Part shown: one piece after another, positions 1 through 8,829 of the stretch
Layout: each line of letters opens with the position of its first letter
Position numbering within the stretch: the first letter of the stretch is position 1
Origin: Bacteroides acidifaciens
Lineage (GTDB): Bacteria; Bacteroidota; Bacteroidia; Bacteroidales; Bacteroidaceae
DNA: 64,000 bases
Direction: 5' to 3'
NCBI RefSeq assembly: GCF_024623065.1
Contig: NZ_JANJZR010000010.1
Coordinates: 1-64,000, forward strand
Notes under the pieces: generated by a model
Seen by the model: only the letters and a program-made list of their open reading frames with translations
Databases searched by the model: none
What the model was told of the DNA's origin: nothing
Program-made: the position numbers and the translations under genes

Positions 1-16
1 AACAATGCGCTGTGTA

Positions 17-63
17 CAATAAAAAGTCTCCATGAAAACTAAAGAAAGGGAGACTTTTTATTG
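17..63. terminator. Bidirectional intrinsic terminator-like hairpin
   Basis: Perfect 15-bp stem CAATAAAAAGTCTCC / GGAGACTTTTTATTG with A-run and T-run ends. Confidence 0.7.
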
Positions 64-293
64 TGTGGACTATTATTTAAATTGAGGAAAAAGATGAGGG
101 GGGCTTTTTAGTCAGCCCCAAACCATGCGGACAAAATTATATCGAACTTACGTTAAATAAAGGAAACAACTTGGAACTTACTTCTTGTGACAGCAACATT
201 TGCCATCACACTGTTGTCACACCGTGCTGTCACACTCTAACCTCGCACTAATCAGCCCTTTAAGTACAAAAATGTGACAGATGACAGCAAGTT

Positions 294-575
294 TTATTTC
301 TTATATATATGGAGAGAGGTTTTATTCTTGAGAGCATAGCGTTCATCGACTACTCTATCCGTAGGGGAAAAAGTAAAAATCAATCGCCACTCTCCTTCCC
401 GGTAGATAAATTTACGACCGTTCGCGCCTCGAAGAATCGCCTTATGCTTTTCCTGCAAAAAGGTTTCAATACCTTGGGGCATCCCACTACCCATTGCTGC
501 AAATTCCACTGTAACAAAGAAATGCGGTATGGATATTTCGGCTACTTTCTGGAATATATGGTCGGTTATTGTCAT
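294..575 (-). CDS. Hypothetical protein, translationally coupled to the upstream permease gene
   Basis: 93-aa ORF whose start overlaps the stop of the fetB-like gene (ATGA on the minus strand). Confidence 0.55.
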   Translation of the reverse strand: MTITDHIFQKVAEISIPHFFVTVEFAAMGSGMPQGIETFLQEKHKAILRGANGRKFIYREGEWRLIFTFSPTDRVVDERYALKNKTSLHIYKK

Positions 576-1366
576 TTCTTAGTTTCTTTCGATACTTCCA
601 GAAGCTTCCCATATGCATCAAAAGACTTTCGCGAAGCCAATGAAATGGTTATCATCAACGACAGCATGGAGGCGGTGAAGGTGATTACCATAATCATCAT
701 CTGATATTTAATGGCAACGTTCGGAGTACTTCCGCCTAGAATCTGTCCAATCATTGTCCCCGGGAAAGCTACCAATCCCATTACAGCAATATTCGCAATC
801 AACGGGCTGAATGATTTAATAATCGCCTGCCGGATAAACGGTGCCTGCGCTTCCTGTCTGGTAGCCCCATTGCCCAATAAATATCTATATAATTGTTGTT
901 CACGTTTCAATCCGCTATAATAAGTATTCAAGGCAATAACATTGCTCGAAAGCATATTTCCCATCAGAATACCGAATATCGGAACAAAGTATTGAGCACT
1001 GAAAATATTATCCAATTGAAGAACAATACCTATGAAATACAACCCTACCAACACGACACTGCAAAGAAACCCAACTGAAATCGGAATCAGCAAAATACTG
1101 CGTTTCAACTGGGTACGTACCAATGCGGTTTGTCCGGCTACGAATATCATAATAATCACCCAAAGGAAATTAATCCAGGGATTATTCCATAAAAAAAGAT
1201 ATTTCAAGTACATGCCGATGAAGAACAGTTGGATAATCATCCGTATTGTACCGATCACGGCAGGTTTCAGTAATCCTGTCTTGAATTTCCATAAATAAAA
1301 GAACGGAATGGCAAGCAGAAGCAAGCCTATGGCTAAGTTATAATATGATATGTCAATCGTTCCCAC
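572..1366 (-). CDS. fetB: ABC transporter permease, UPF0014 / FetB (YbbM) family
   Basis: 264-aa multi-TM ORF with the FetB motif (GMLSSNVIALN, FPGTMIGQILGG), next to a cognate ATPase gene. Confidence 0.8.
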   Translation of the reverse strand: MGTIDISYYNLAIGLLLLAIPFFYLWKFKTGLLKPAVIGTIRMIIQLFFIGMYLKYLFLWNNPWINFLWVIIMIFVAGQTALVRTQLKRSILLIPISVGFLCSVVLVGLYFIGIVLQLDNIFSAQYFVPIFGILMGNMLSSNVIALNTYYSGLKREQQLYRYLLGNGATRQEAQAPFIRQAIIKSFSPLIANIAVMGLVAFPGTMIGQILGGSTPNVAIKYQMMIMVITFTASMLSLMITISLASRKSFDAYGKLLEVSKETKK

Positions 1367-1399
1367 GGTATATATTCTTACTGTTTTATTCGATTTGGA

Positions 1400-2020
1400 T
1401 TATAGTTCTATTACATAATGACACCCCGATGCAAAGTCCTTGTCGTGAGACACAGCAAGTACAGCCGCTCCTTTTTCCGCCTGTCGCCGGAAAAAAGAAA
1501 GCACTTTATCGGTTGTTCCGGAATCCAAGGCAGAAGTCGGTTCATCTATGATAATGAGAGGTTTATCAAGCATCGCAGCCACTGCAAGCATAATACGTTG
1601 CCGTTGTCCGCCCGAAACTTCATTCACTCTCTTTGTATATAATTCGTGATCCAATCCCAATTCGTCAAAGCACGCGAAAAGCCTTTCTTCCGAAAAAGGA
1701 ACCGAGCGGTTCACTTTCAACTCGAACGGCAGGGCGACCATTTCCTTCACCCATTCAAATGGTAACGCTAACTCTTGCGGAATCCATGCAATCTGACGCC
1801 GGACACTATCAATAGTGGATCTATCAAGAAATATTTCCCCCACTCGAATAGTCCCTTCTTTCAATGGGACGAATCCCATCACTGCATTCAGCAACGATGT
1901 TTTTCCGCAACCGGATTGTCCTACGATACAGGCTGTTTCTCCCCGTTCCAGTTTCAGGTTAAAACCGGAGAAAAGCACTTCTGTCCCAAAGGTTATGCAG
2001 GCGTTATTGATATGTAACAT
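1400..2020 (-). CDS. fetA: ABC transporter ATP-binding protein (FetA-like)
   Basis: Walker A GQSGCGKTS, signature VSGGQRQR, Walker B LIIIDEP; adjacent to the permease. Confidence 0.8.
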   Translation of the reverse strand: MLHINNACITFGTEVLFSGFNLKLERGETACIVGQSGCGKTSLLNAVMGFVPLKEGTIRVGEIFLDRSTIDSVRRQIAWIPQELALPFEWVKEMVALPFELKVNRSVPFSEERLFACFDELGLDHELYTKRVNEVSGGQRQRIMLAVAAMLDKPLIIIDEPTSALDSGTTDKVLSFFRRQAEKGAAVLAVSHDKDFASGCHYVIEL

Positions 2021-2185
2021 TTATTTGTTCTCTTGAAATTCTCGCCAAAAGTACACAAAAAACAAGACTTTTCGGATATCGATGGGAAACAAAAGCGGGA
2101 GGTTTTGTATAAATCCGACAGAACGACATGTTTTGTCGTCATAGCTCATTATCTTTGCCGGTAGAAATCCAAAAGAAAGCAGACT

Positions 2186-3326
2186 ATGGGAAAGAAATTG
2201 GAAGGCATACAACGAATGCTGGTTATTATCAACAAATTGAAAGAAAGGCAACGTTATGTTCCGCGTGAAGAGCTGGAGGAATATGTGCGGCTTCGCATGG
2301 AAGAGCGTGACGCGACGCCTGTTGATATTCGGACCATACAACGTGATTTTAAAGATATAGAAGATTTGTTCGGTATTTGCGTCCGCTTCGACAAAAAACG
2401 GAACGGCTATTATATCAATGAAGAGGACAGTCTGATTAACGAGCAATACGAACGCCTGTTGCTGAACTTCGATTTACTGAATGCTTTGGATAAAACATCC
2501 AATCTGCATACTTATGTCCTTGCCGAACATCACCGTCCGTCTGACACCGAATGCCTTCCGGCATTGATAAAGGCCATCAAATTCTCTCATCCGGTAGCAT
2601 TCGATTATATATTATTGCTGTCCGGTAAAACTTTGACATGATAGGAAATGGACTATTTTTATCTCATACAGCATGAAACAGACTCGTATAGATGTCTTTT
2701 AAGGGCTTTTTGATGCTTAATGCTACCAATTTCACATCGCCTCAAATGACAAGCCCTTTTTCGTAAAACAGGTGTAACTTATTATATTTGTAGAGAATAT
2801 ATGATTTTGTCGTTTTTTACCGGACAGCAATAATTATATATATGTACGCGAAGAAGGCAGAATGCGTGAAAAGAAAGTCCTTCCCCATTATCTGAAAGAA
2901 GACCAGCAACGCTGGTATCTTCTCGCCTACGATAATAACGTGCTGAAAATATTCAACGTAGACTGTATCCGTAACCTCCGGATTTATTATGAAGAAACCT
3001 TCAAGAAAGATATGAATATTGATGCAAACGACTTATTTAAGGACAGTTATGGTATCTGGAACCAGCCGGATATTCCCATAGAAAATATTGAATTGAGTTA
3101 CAGTGCACTAGATGGCAGATTCTTAAAATCTGTTCCTCTGCACCATTCGCAGACAATCATTGTAGACAACGAAACAGAATTCCGGATTACATTGCGCCTC
3201 CGTATTACCAATGATTTTGTAATGGCGTTGCTTGCACGTAGCAGCTCACTTACGGTAATCAAACCGTTACATCTTCGAGAACGCGTCCGAAAGGTGTATG
3301 AAGAAGCACTGCAGAGGAATGCATGA
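2186..3326 (+). pseudogene. WYL-domain transcriptional regulator (HTH + WYL), split by a 222-bp insertion
   Basis: ORFs 2186..2641 and 2862..3326 are N- and C-terminal parts. Removing 2612-2833 plus one TSD copy restores ...AFDYIYVREEGRMREKKVLPHYLKEDQQRWYLLAYD in frame. Confidence 0.85.
2612..2833. mobile_element. MITE-like non-autonomous insertion
   Basis: 19-bp terminal inverted repeats TTATTGCTGTCCGGTAAAA...TTTTACCGGACAGCAATAA; 7-bp direct repeat TTATATA at 2605-2611 and 2834-2840; no transposase ORF inside. Confidence 0.85.
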
Positions 3327-3350
3327 AAATAGAACTTCAATTTCCTAAAT

Positions 3351-3725
3351 ATGAAAATAAAAAAGATATTCAGAACCGTAGGTATCTCAGCTCTTGTTGT
3401 TGTCTTTAGCTATTTTGTCTATCAAGACCAGTTGGCACAGAAAGAATTAATGAGAAGTCTTGACAGGAATGCTTCGTCCATTCATCCTGATTCCGGCAAT
3501 TGTTCATACACCTCTTCTTCACTGAGCAACGAAGATGAACTTCTTCCGAAAACAGAAAAGAAGGAAAATGACTCCAACACTTATTACCCGGAAGATGATT
3601 TCAACGGACGTTTGGATGATTTTCTTGCCGATCCGGAAGATGAGATGACTTTTCCATCGGAAGTTTTCGATACACAAATAGATGAATGCGATGATGAACT
3701 GATAGAAAATGAGATTGATTATTAG
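3351..3725 (+). CDS. Hypothetical protein, N-terminal TM segment and acidic C-terminal half
   Basis: 124-aa ORF, hydrophobic N-terminus, Asp/Glu-rich tail. Confidence 0.55.
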   Translation: MKIKKIFRTVGISALVVVFSYFVYQDQLAQKELMRSLDRNASSIHPDSGNCSYTSSSLSNEDELLPKTEKKENDSNTYYPEDDFNGRLDDFLADPEDEMTFPSEVFDTQIDECDDELIENEIDY

Positions 3726-3790
3726 CGAATAATTTATACGCTAAAAACAAAAAACAATGCCCTTGAAGTGTTATATTGCAAAAGATTGTC

Positions 3791-4045
3791 TATATTTGCA
3801 ACGTTGTCACAAGTAGTTGTGCAACTTTACATATAATTAATAGATGAAAGTGTTTTGCTTTTATCCTTATTCGGGAAATCTGGTAAATTTCAAAAGGAAC
3901 AGGGATAACAATAACACTCGTCACTTGTATTCCATTATGCGCTGTCATGTGCATATCTATACAAGTGTGGGGTATTGTTTATTTGTTCCTTAGGTTTACC
4001 AGAGCCTCCCGATAGATAAACAGATGACTCCACACTTTCTTTTTT
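3791..4045 (+). ncRNA. Putative structured leader / attenuator RNA element A
   Basis: TATATTTGC at 3791-3799; terminal hairpin AGTGTGGGGT(3964-3973)/ACTCCACACT(4027-4036) followed by TTCTTTTTT; long-range complementarity 3871-3876:4007-4012 and 3879-3887:3995-4003; homologous to element B. Confidence 0.65.
3844..3993 (+). CDS. Micro-ORF in leader A (MKVFCFYPYSGNLVNFKRNRDNNNTRHLYSIMRCHVHIYTSVGYCLFVP)
   Basis: 49-aa ORF colinear without indels with the element B micro-ORF over 47 residues; 23/29 identical N-terminal residues plus SVGYCLF. Confidence 0.4.
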   Translation: MKVFCFYPYSGNLVNFKRNRDNNNTRHLYSIMRCHVHIYTSVGYCLFVP

Positions 4046-4270
4046 ATGTATAACCTCATTTTAGGGAGTCGAAATGATATTATAAATAGGATGTTTATGG
4101 AAAAAAAATCGGCAATTCCCAAACCAGAAATTGGAGTTAGGATTCTTCTTTCTCGAAAAATTGGTGTAAAAAAACATAATGAAGACTTTTTAATTCTAAC
4201 AGCGCTATTCTGTTTATTCATGTTATGTTGGATATTTGCGTTTTTAAATTTTATAGGAATAGATGTTTAA
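4046..4270 (+). CDS. Small membrane protein, hypothetical
   Basis: 74-aa ORF with a C-terminal TM segment, directly after leader A. Confidence 0.4.
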   Translation: MYNLILGSRNDIINRMFMEKKSAIPKPEIGVRILLSRKIGVKKHNEDFLILTALFCLFMLCWIFAFLNFIGIDV

Positions 4271-4478
4271 TAATATAAACTTTGATTATATGGAAAACAA
4301 TAATGAAATGAAAAAGATTGATTCTTCAATGGTTGAATGTCCCTATTGCAAGAATGTGATAGAAGCTCCTGATAAACCGGACGTCATATTCAAATGTCCC
4401 AAATGCCATAAAGAACTCATTACTTACGATAAAAGGAAAGAATCTGACATATTATCAAAAGAGCAGAACGCATACTGA
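4263..4478 (+). CDS. Small zinc-ribbon protein
   Basis: Two CxxC knuckles: CPYCKN and CPKCHK. Confidence 0.55.
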   Translation: MFNNINFDYMENNNEMKKIDSSMVECPYCKNVIEAPDKPDVIFKCPKCHKELITYDKRKESDILSKEQNAY

Positions 4479-4635
4479 GAATCGATCAACTTCCTTAATA
4501 TTTATTCCCAAAAATATCTATTTCCCTGTTAGGCATTGAGCCGAATCCAGAAAAATCAAAACTATGGGAAGAGGGGATTAAATTTGTGGTAATAGCTGCA
4601 TAAGTGTTAAAGAAATATTTGACGAACTATTATTT

Positions 4636-5190
4636 ATGAACAGAATTACATTAAAACCATTTGTAAGAGAAAATTTAGACATTTTGTTTGTCGGCTTAAA
4701 TCCAGCCGTCATATCTAATCAGAAAGGACATTACTTTTCAGTAAAGCAATCTTTTTGGAATCAATTATATAAAAGTGGACTGATTTTAAAAGAAGTCGAT
4801 AAAGAATATGCTGATGAATGTATATTTGGAGATACAATCTTTAATATTAATCAACGGAATTTTGGTATAACAGATTTAGTCACTAATATAGCAAACAGCA
4901 ATAGTACTGAAGTCACCCCAACTATGGCGCACTGCATACAATTAGAGAGAACAATTCTTGAATACAAGCCCAAAGTAGCAATCATTTTACATAGTAAAGT
5001 CCTTAAAATATTTATTCATAAACATTTGGGATTAAAAAAGAAATACTTTTCTAATTGTGGTAATATGGGGCAATTATTAAGAAATAGTGATACGACCTTT
5101 TTCAATATTGCCTTTCCACATGGAAACGCAATACCTGATGCTGCCAAAATTGAAAGATATAAAGAAGTGAAAGAGTTTATTTTAAAATAG
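4636..5190 (+). CDS. Uracil-DNA glycosylase superfamily protein (Mug-like)
   Basis: N-terminal ILFVGLNPAVIS motif and C-terminal FPHGNA segment typical of the superfamily. Confidence 0.65.
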   Translation: MNRITLKPFVRENLDILFVGLNPAVISNQKGHYFSVKQSFWNQLYKSGLILKEVDKEYADECIFGDTIFNINQRNFGITDLVTNIANSNSTEVTPTMAHCIQLERTILEYKPKVAIILHSKVLKIFIHKHLGLKKKYFSNCGNMGQLLRNSDTTFFNIAFPHGNAIPDAAKIERYKEVKEFILK

Positions 5191-5348
5191 ATGCATAACA
5201 AAATTGCAACAAAGTGTAATGAATCGATTGATAAACAATTTATTACACTTTGTTTTTCTATAAAACAGCCAAGAGAAGACAAATCACTGTTGTTATCTTG
5301 AGATTTTCGCCTGAATTATGTCTATTGAAATTGCCTATGATTCAAACC

Positions 5349-6899
5349 TTACTCTGCCACCCACTTTTCAATGTTTCTTGTCTCAGCGCTGAAATTCACC
5401 CCTATTTTGAACAGTCGGCGCTCGTCACTCTCAAAAGGTTTCGCATAATGTTTCTCATTAATCTGTCGCAAAGCCTCTTCAGCCGTACCCTCCAGTTTGA
5501 ATTCCATGACATAGATAAATTTATCAGTTTGCAAGACAAGATCGATACGTCCCCGACTTGTATGATATTCTACTTTTACATAAAAACCGACTAATTTGAA
5601 CACGATAAAGAGAACATTCTGATAATGCAATTCCAAATCGCGAACCATCTCATAAGGAGTATCTGCAAAAAAACTCTGAAGACGACGGAAAAAAGAATCA
5701 TAATCTCCAGAACGGACTTCACGAACGAACTTCTGAATCTCAAAAGATGATTCTACGGCATTTATATTGGCATAAAAAGGCATGAGATATTTCACAAAAC
5801 CTTCCTCTACTTCACGATTGGGAAATCCCAAACGATAAGTCTCAAATTCACGATCGTAGCCTTTTATGGTAAGATAACCGCTCTGATAAATCACAGGGAT
5901 AGGATTGTCGGAAGTTGAATCAATACTATTCAGTACATCAGCACTGGTTTCTTCATGAGCCATCCGGTGAAGATCGTAATGATGTTTTTTTAGCAATTCG
6001 ACCAAATAAGTAGGTGTCCCCGTTTCAAACCAGTAGTTACCAAACGTATTGTATTTAAGTGTATTAAGTAAGCTAAACGGATTATACATACCTACAGAAT
6101 CATGAGTAAAATGATAACCATCATATCTTTCACGCATTTCAGTACAAATTTTATCATACGCCAAATTCTGCGCATCAGCAAATTCATGCAATTCTGTTTC
6201 AAAGTTCTCATGCAACTCATGATCACTGATTCCGCAGATTTCAATGTATTGCTGACGCATAGATATATCCTCCAGGTTGTTCAGGTCACTAAACACGCTC
6301 ACCTTTCCGGATTTTGTCACTCCTGTGAGCATGCCAAACTTAATGTAGCCATCCTTGCTTTTTAAAGCTCCATAAAAGGCCTTCAATGTATCACGAAAAC
6401 TCTTCTGAAGTTCATCATTGCCGATTGCCTGCAACATAGGCTTATCATACTCATCCACCAAAATAACGACACTCTGTCCCGTCTGCTCACAAGCACGCTG
6501 AATCACACCTTGAAAGCGAGAAGCGAATGTTTTCTCGTAATCCTGTGCGCCATAGAGAGCTTCCCAACCGCGTAAAGCACTTTCTAAAACTTGGTCGAGC
6601 GCTTCGGGAGTCGTATATTTCTCCGCATTCAGATCTAAATGCAAAATGGGATATTTAATCCACTCCTTTTCCAGCTTCTCCATCGCCAATCCTTCGAAAA
6701 GTTCTTTTTTCCCTTGAAAATAGGCTTCCAAAGTAGATAGTAACAGGCTTTTCCCAAAGCGACGTGGACGACTTAGAAAATAGTAACTGCCCGTTTTCAC
6801 CATCTGATAAATCAAGGCAGTTTTATCTATATAGCAATAACCACCTTTACGTATTTTTTCAAAGTTCTGTATGCCAATAGGATAAATTTTGTTACTCAT
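5349..6899 (-). CDS. AAA-ATPase-like / PD-(D/E)XK nuclease domain protein
   Basis: GIQNFEKIRKGGYCYIDKT...SRPRRFGKSLLLSTLEAYF and C-terminal GRIDLVLQTDKFIYVMEFKL, the standard Bacteroides two-domain family. Confidence 0.85.
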   Translation of the reverse strand: MSNKIYPIGIQNFEKIRKGGYCYIDKTALIYQMVKTGSYYFLSRPRRFGKSLLLSTLEAYFQGKKELFEGLAMEKLEKEWIKYPILHLDLNAEKYTTPEALDQVLESALRGWEALYGAQDYEKTFASRFQGVIQRACEQTGQSVVILVDEYDKPMLQAIGNDELQKSFRDTLKAFYGALKSKDGYIKFGMLTGVTKSGKVSVFSDLNNLEDISMRQQYIEICGISDHELHENFETELHEFADAQNLAYDKICTEMRERYDGYHFTHDSVGMYNPFSLLNTLKYNTFGNYWFETGTPTYLVELLKKHHYDLHRMAHEETSADVLNSIDSTSDNPIPVIYQSGYLTIKGYDREFETYRLGFPNREVEEGFVKYLMPFYANINAVESSFEIQKFVREVRSGDYDSFFRRLQSFFADTPYEMVRDLELHYQNVLFIVFKLVGFYVKVEYHTSRGRIDLVLQTDKFIYVMEFKLEGTAEEALRQINEKHYAKPFESDERRLFKIGVNFSAETRNIEKWVAE

Positions 6900-7052
6900 A
6901 TACTCATATTATTTAGGAGTTGACAGATACAAAGATAGACTTTTCCACCCAATAACACAAAGTTCGATATGAAAGTTTTTTCTTTCATCGTTTAATGTAA
7001 AGTTTTCCAATTTTAATTTATCTTTGTCTCACTAATTAATTCAAGAAAAGTT

Positions 7053-7595
7053 ATGATACTGAACGAAAGAGATGCCCGTCACGAGCATGTACTACAAGTA
7101 GCCCGCCAAATGATGACGGCTGCGCGTACTGCTCCCAAAGGAAAAGGAATCGATATTATCGAAGTGGCACTAATCACGGATGAAGAGATTAAACAACTAT
7201 CGGACACTATGATAGCTATGGTAGAAGAACACGGAATGAAATTTTTCCTTCGTGATGCTGACAACATTTTAAATGCCGAATGTGTTATATTAATAGGAAC
7301 GCGCGAGCAGGCACAAGGCTTGAACTGCGGCCATTGCGGTTTCACCACCTGCGCCGAACGTACCGAAGGAGTTCCCTGCGCATTGAACAGCATAGATGTA
7401 GGCATCGCCATAGGCTCCGCCTGTGCTACGGCAGCCGATTTGCGTGTAGATACACGTGTGATGTTCTCCGCCGGACTGGCAGCACAACGCCTGAACTGGC
7501 TGAAAGACTGTAAGACGGTAATGGCAATTCCGGTAAGCGCATCCTCCAAGAATCCGTTCTTTGACCGGAAGCCAAAGCAAGAAACGAATTCATAA
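7053..7595 (+). CDS. Ferredoxin domain-containing protein (DUF2148)
   Basis: Cys motif NCGHCGFTTCAE...GVPCALNSIDVGIAIGSACATA. Confidence 0.8.
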   Translation: MILNERDARHEHVLQVARQMMTAARTAPKGKGIDIIEVALITDEEIKQLSDTMIAMVEEHGMKFFLRDADNILNAECVILIGTREQAQGLNCGHCGFTTCAERTEGVPCALNSIDVGIAIGSACATAADLRVDTRVMFSAGLAAQRLNWLKDCKTVMAIPVSASSKNPFFDRKPKQETNS

Positions 7596-7684
7596 TAATA
7601 CGTAATGATTGCGCAACAGGCACACTAATGACTGACGCAGACAATAAACTGATTTTATAAATAACTAAATAGATAATAGTCTTA

Positions 7685-8800
7685 ATGGGAATCATGGTTG
7701 GACTTCCCAGCCCAAGCGGCTCGGAAAAAGATTTGCAGTTGAATTTCGGCAAAAATATGACCGTGCAGGTAGAAATGAGAGCACCTCATCTGCCCGCCGA
7801 ATGGCATATGCAGAGTGGTATACAGTTGACATGGCCACACGCCGGTACAGACTGGGCATACATGCTGGCAGAAGTGCAAGAGTGTTTTATAAACATAGCC
7901 AGGGAAATAGCGAAACGAGAGTTGCTATTGATTGTCACCCCCGAACCGGAAGAAGTGAAAAAACAGATAGCCGCTACCGTCAACATGAACAACGTCCGCT
8001 TTCTGGAATGTGCCACCAATGATACATGGGCACGCGACCACGGAGCCATCACCATGATAGACACCGGCACCCCTTCCCTGCTCGACTTTACATTTAACGG
8101 TTGGGGACTGAAATTTGCTTCCGAACTGGATAATCAAATCACCAAACAAGCGGTAGAAGCCGGGGCTTTGAAAGGCCAGTATATCGACCGCCTCGACTTC
8201 GTTCTCGAAGGAGGCTCTATCGAAAGCGACGGAATGGGCACACTGCTCACTACCTCCGAGTGTCTGCTTTCTCCCCAACGGAACGGAAAGCTGAACCAAG
8301 CAGAGATAGAAGAATACCTGAAATCCACCTTCCATCTGCAAAAGGTTCTTTGGTTAGACCACGGCTATCTTGCCGGCGACGACACTGACAGCCACATCGA
8401 CACTTTGGCACGTTTCTGTTCTACTGACACCATTGCTTACGTGAAATGCGATGACAAAGAAGACGAACACTACGAAGCATTGCTCGCAATGGAGGAACAA
8501 CTGAAGACATTCCGCACCCTAGCAGGAGAACCCTATCGCCTGTTAGCCTTACCGATGGCAGACAAGATAGAAGAAGACGGCGAACGCCTGCCCGCAACTT
8601 ACGCGAACTTCTTGATTATGAACGAAGTTATTCTATACCCGACATACCATCAGCCGGTGAATGACCAAAAAGCAAGTGAAGTGTTACAACAAGCATTTCC
8701 AGACCATCAAGTAATCGGAATAGATTGTCGTGCCCTGATTAAGCAACACGGTTCCCTGCATTGTGTCACCATGCAATACCCATTAGGAGTTATAAAATAA
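7685..8800 (+). CDS. aguA: Agmatine deiminase
   Basis: Peptidylarginine deiminase family motifs (TWPHAGTDWAYM, WARDHGAI, VLEGGSIESDGMG, GDDTDSHIDTLARF); followed by aguB. Confidence 0.88.
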   Translation: MGIMVGLPSPSGSEKDLQLNFGKNMTVQVEMRAPHLPAEWHMQSGIQLTWPHAGTDWAYMLAEVQECFINIAREIAKRELLLIVTPEPEEVKKQIAATVNMNNVRFLECATNDTWARDHGAITMIDTGTPSLLDFTFNGWGLKFASELDNQITKQAVEAGALKGQYIDRLDFVLEGGSIESDGMGTLLTTSECLLSPQRNGKLNQAEIEEYLKSTFHLQKVLWLDHGYLAGDDTDSHIDTLARFCSTDTIAYVKCDDKEDEHYEALLAMEEQLKTFRTLAGEPYRLLALPMADKIEEDGERLPATYANFLIMNEVILYPTYHQPVNDQKASEVLQQAFPDHQVIGIDCRALIKQHGSLHCVTMQYPLGVIK

Positions 8801-8829
8801 CAAATGAATCAACCAAGTAATTATTCATT

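Noticed and set aside
2021-2446. 141-aa - strand ORF
   Set aside because: Antisense to the WYL regulator N-terminus; no start-site or domain support.
5349-6899. AAA/PD-(D/E)XK protein as a novel defence gene
   Set aside because: A very common, multi-copy Bacteroides family; no associated defence genes here.
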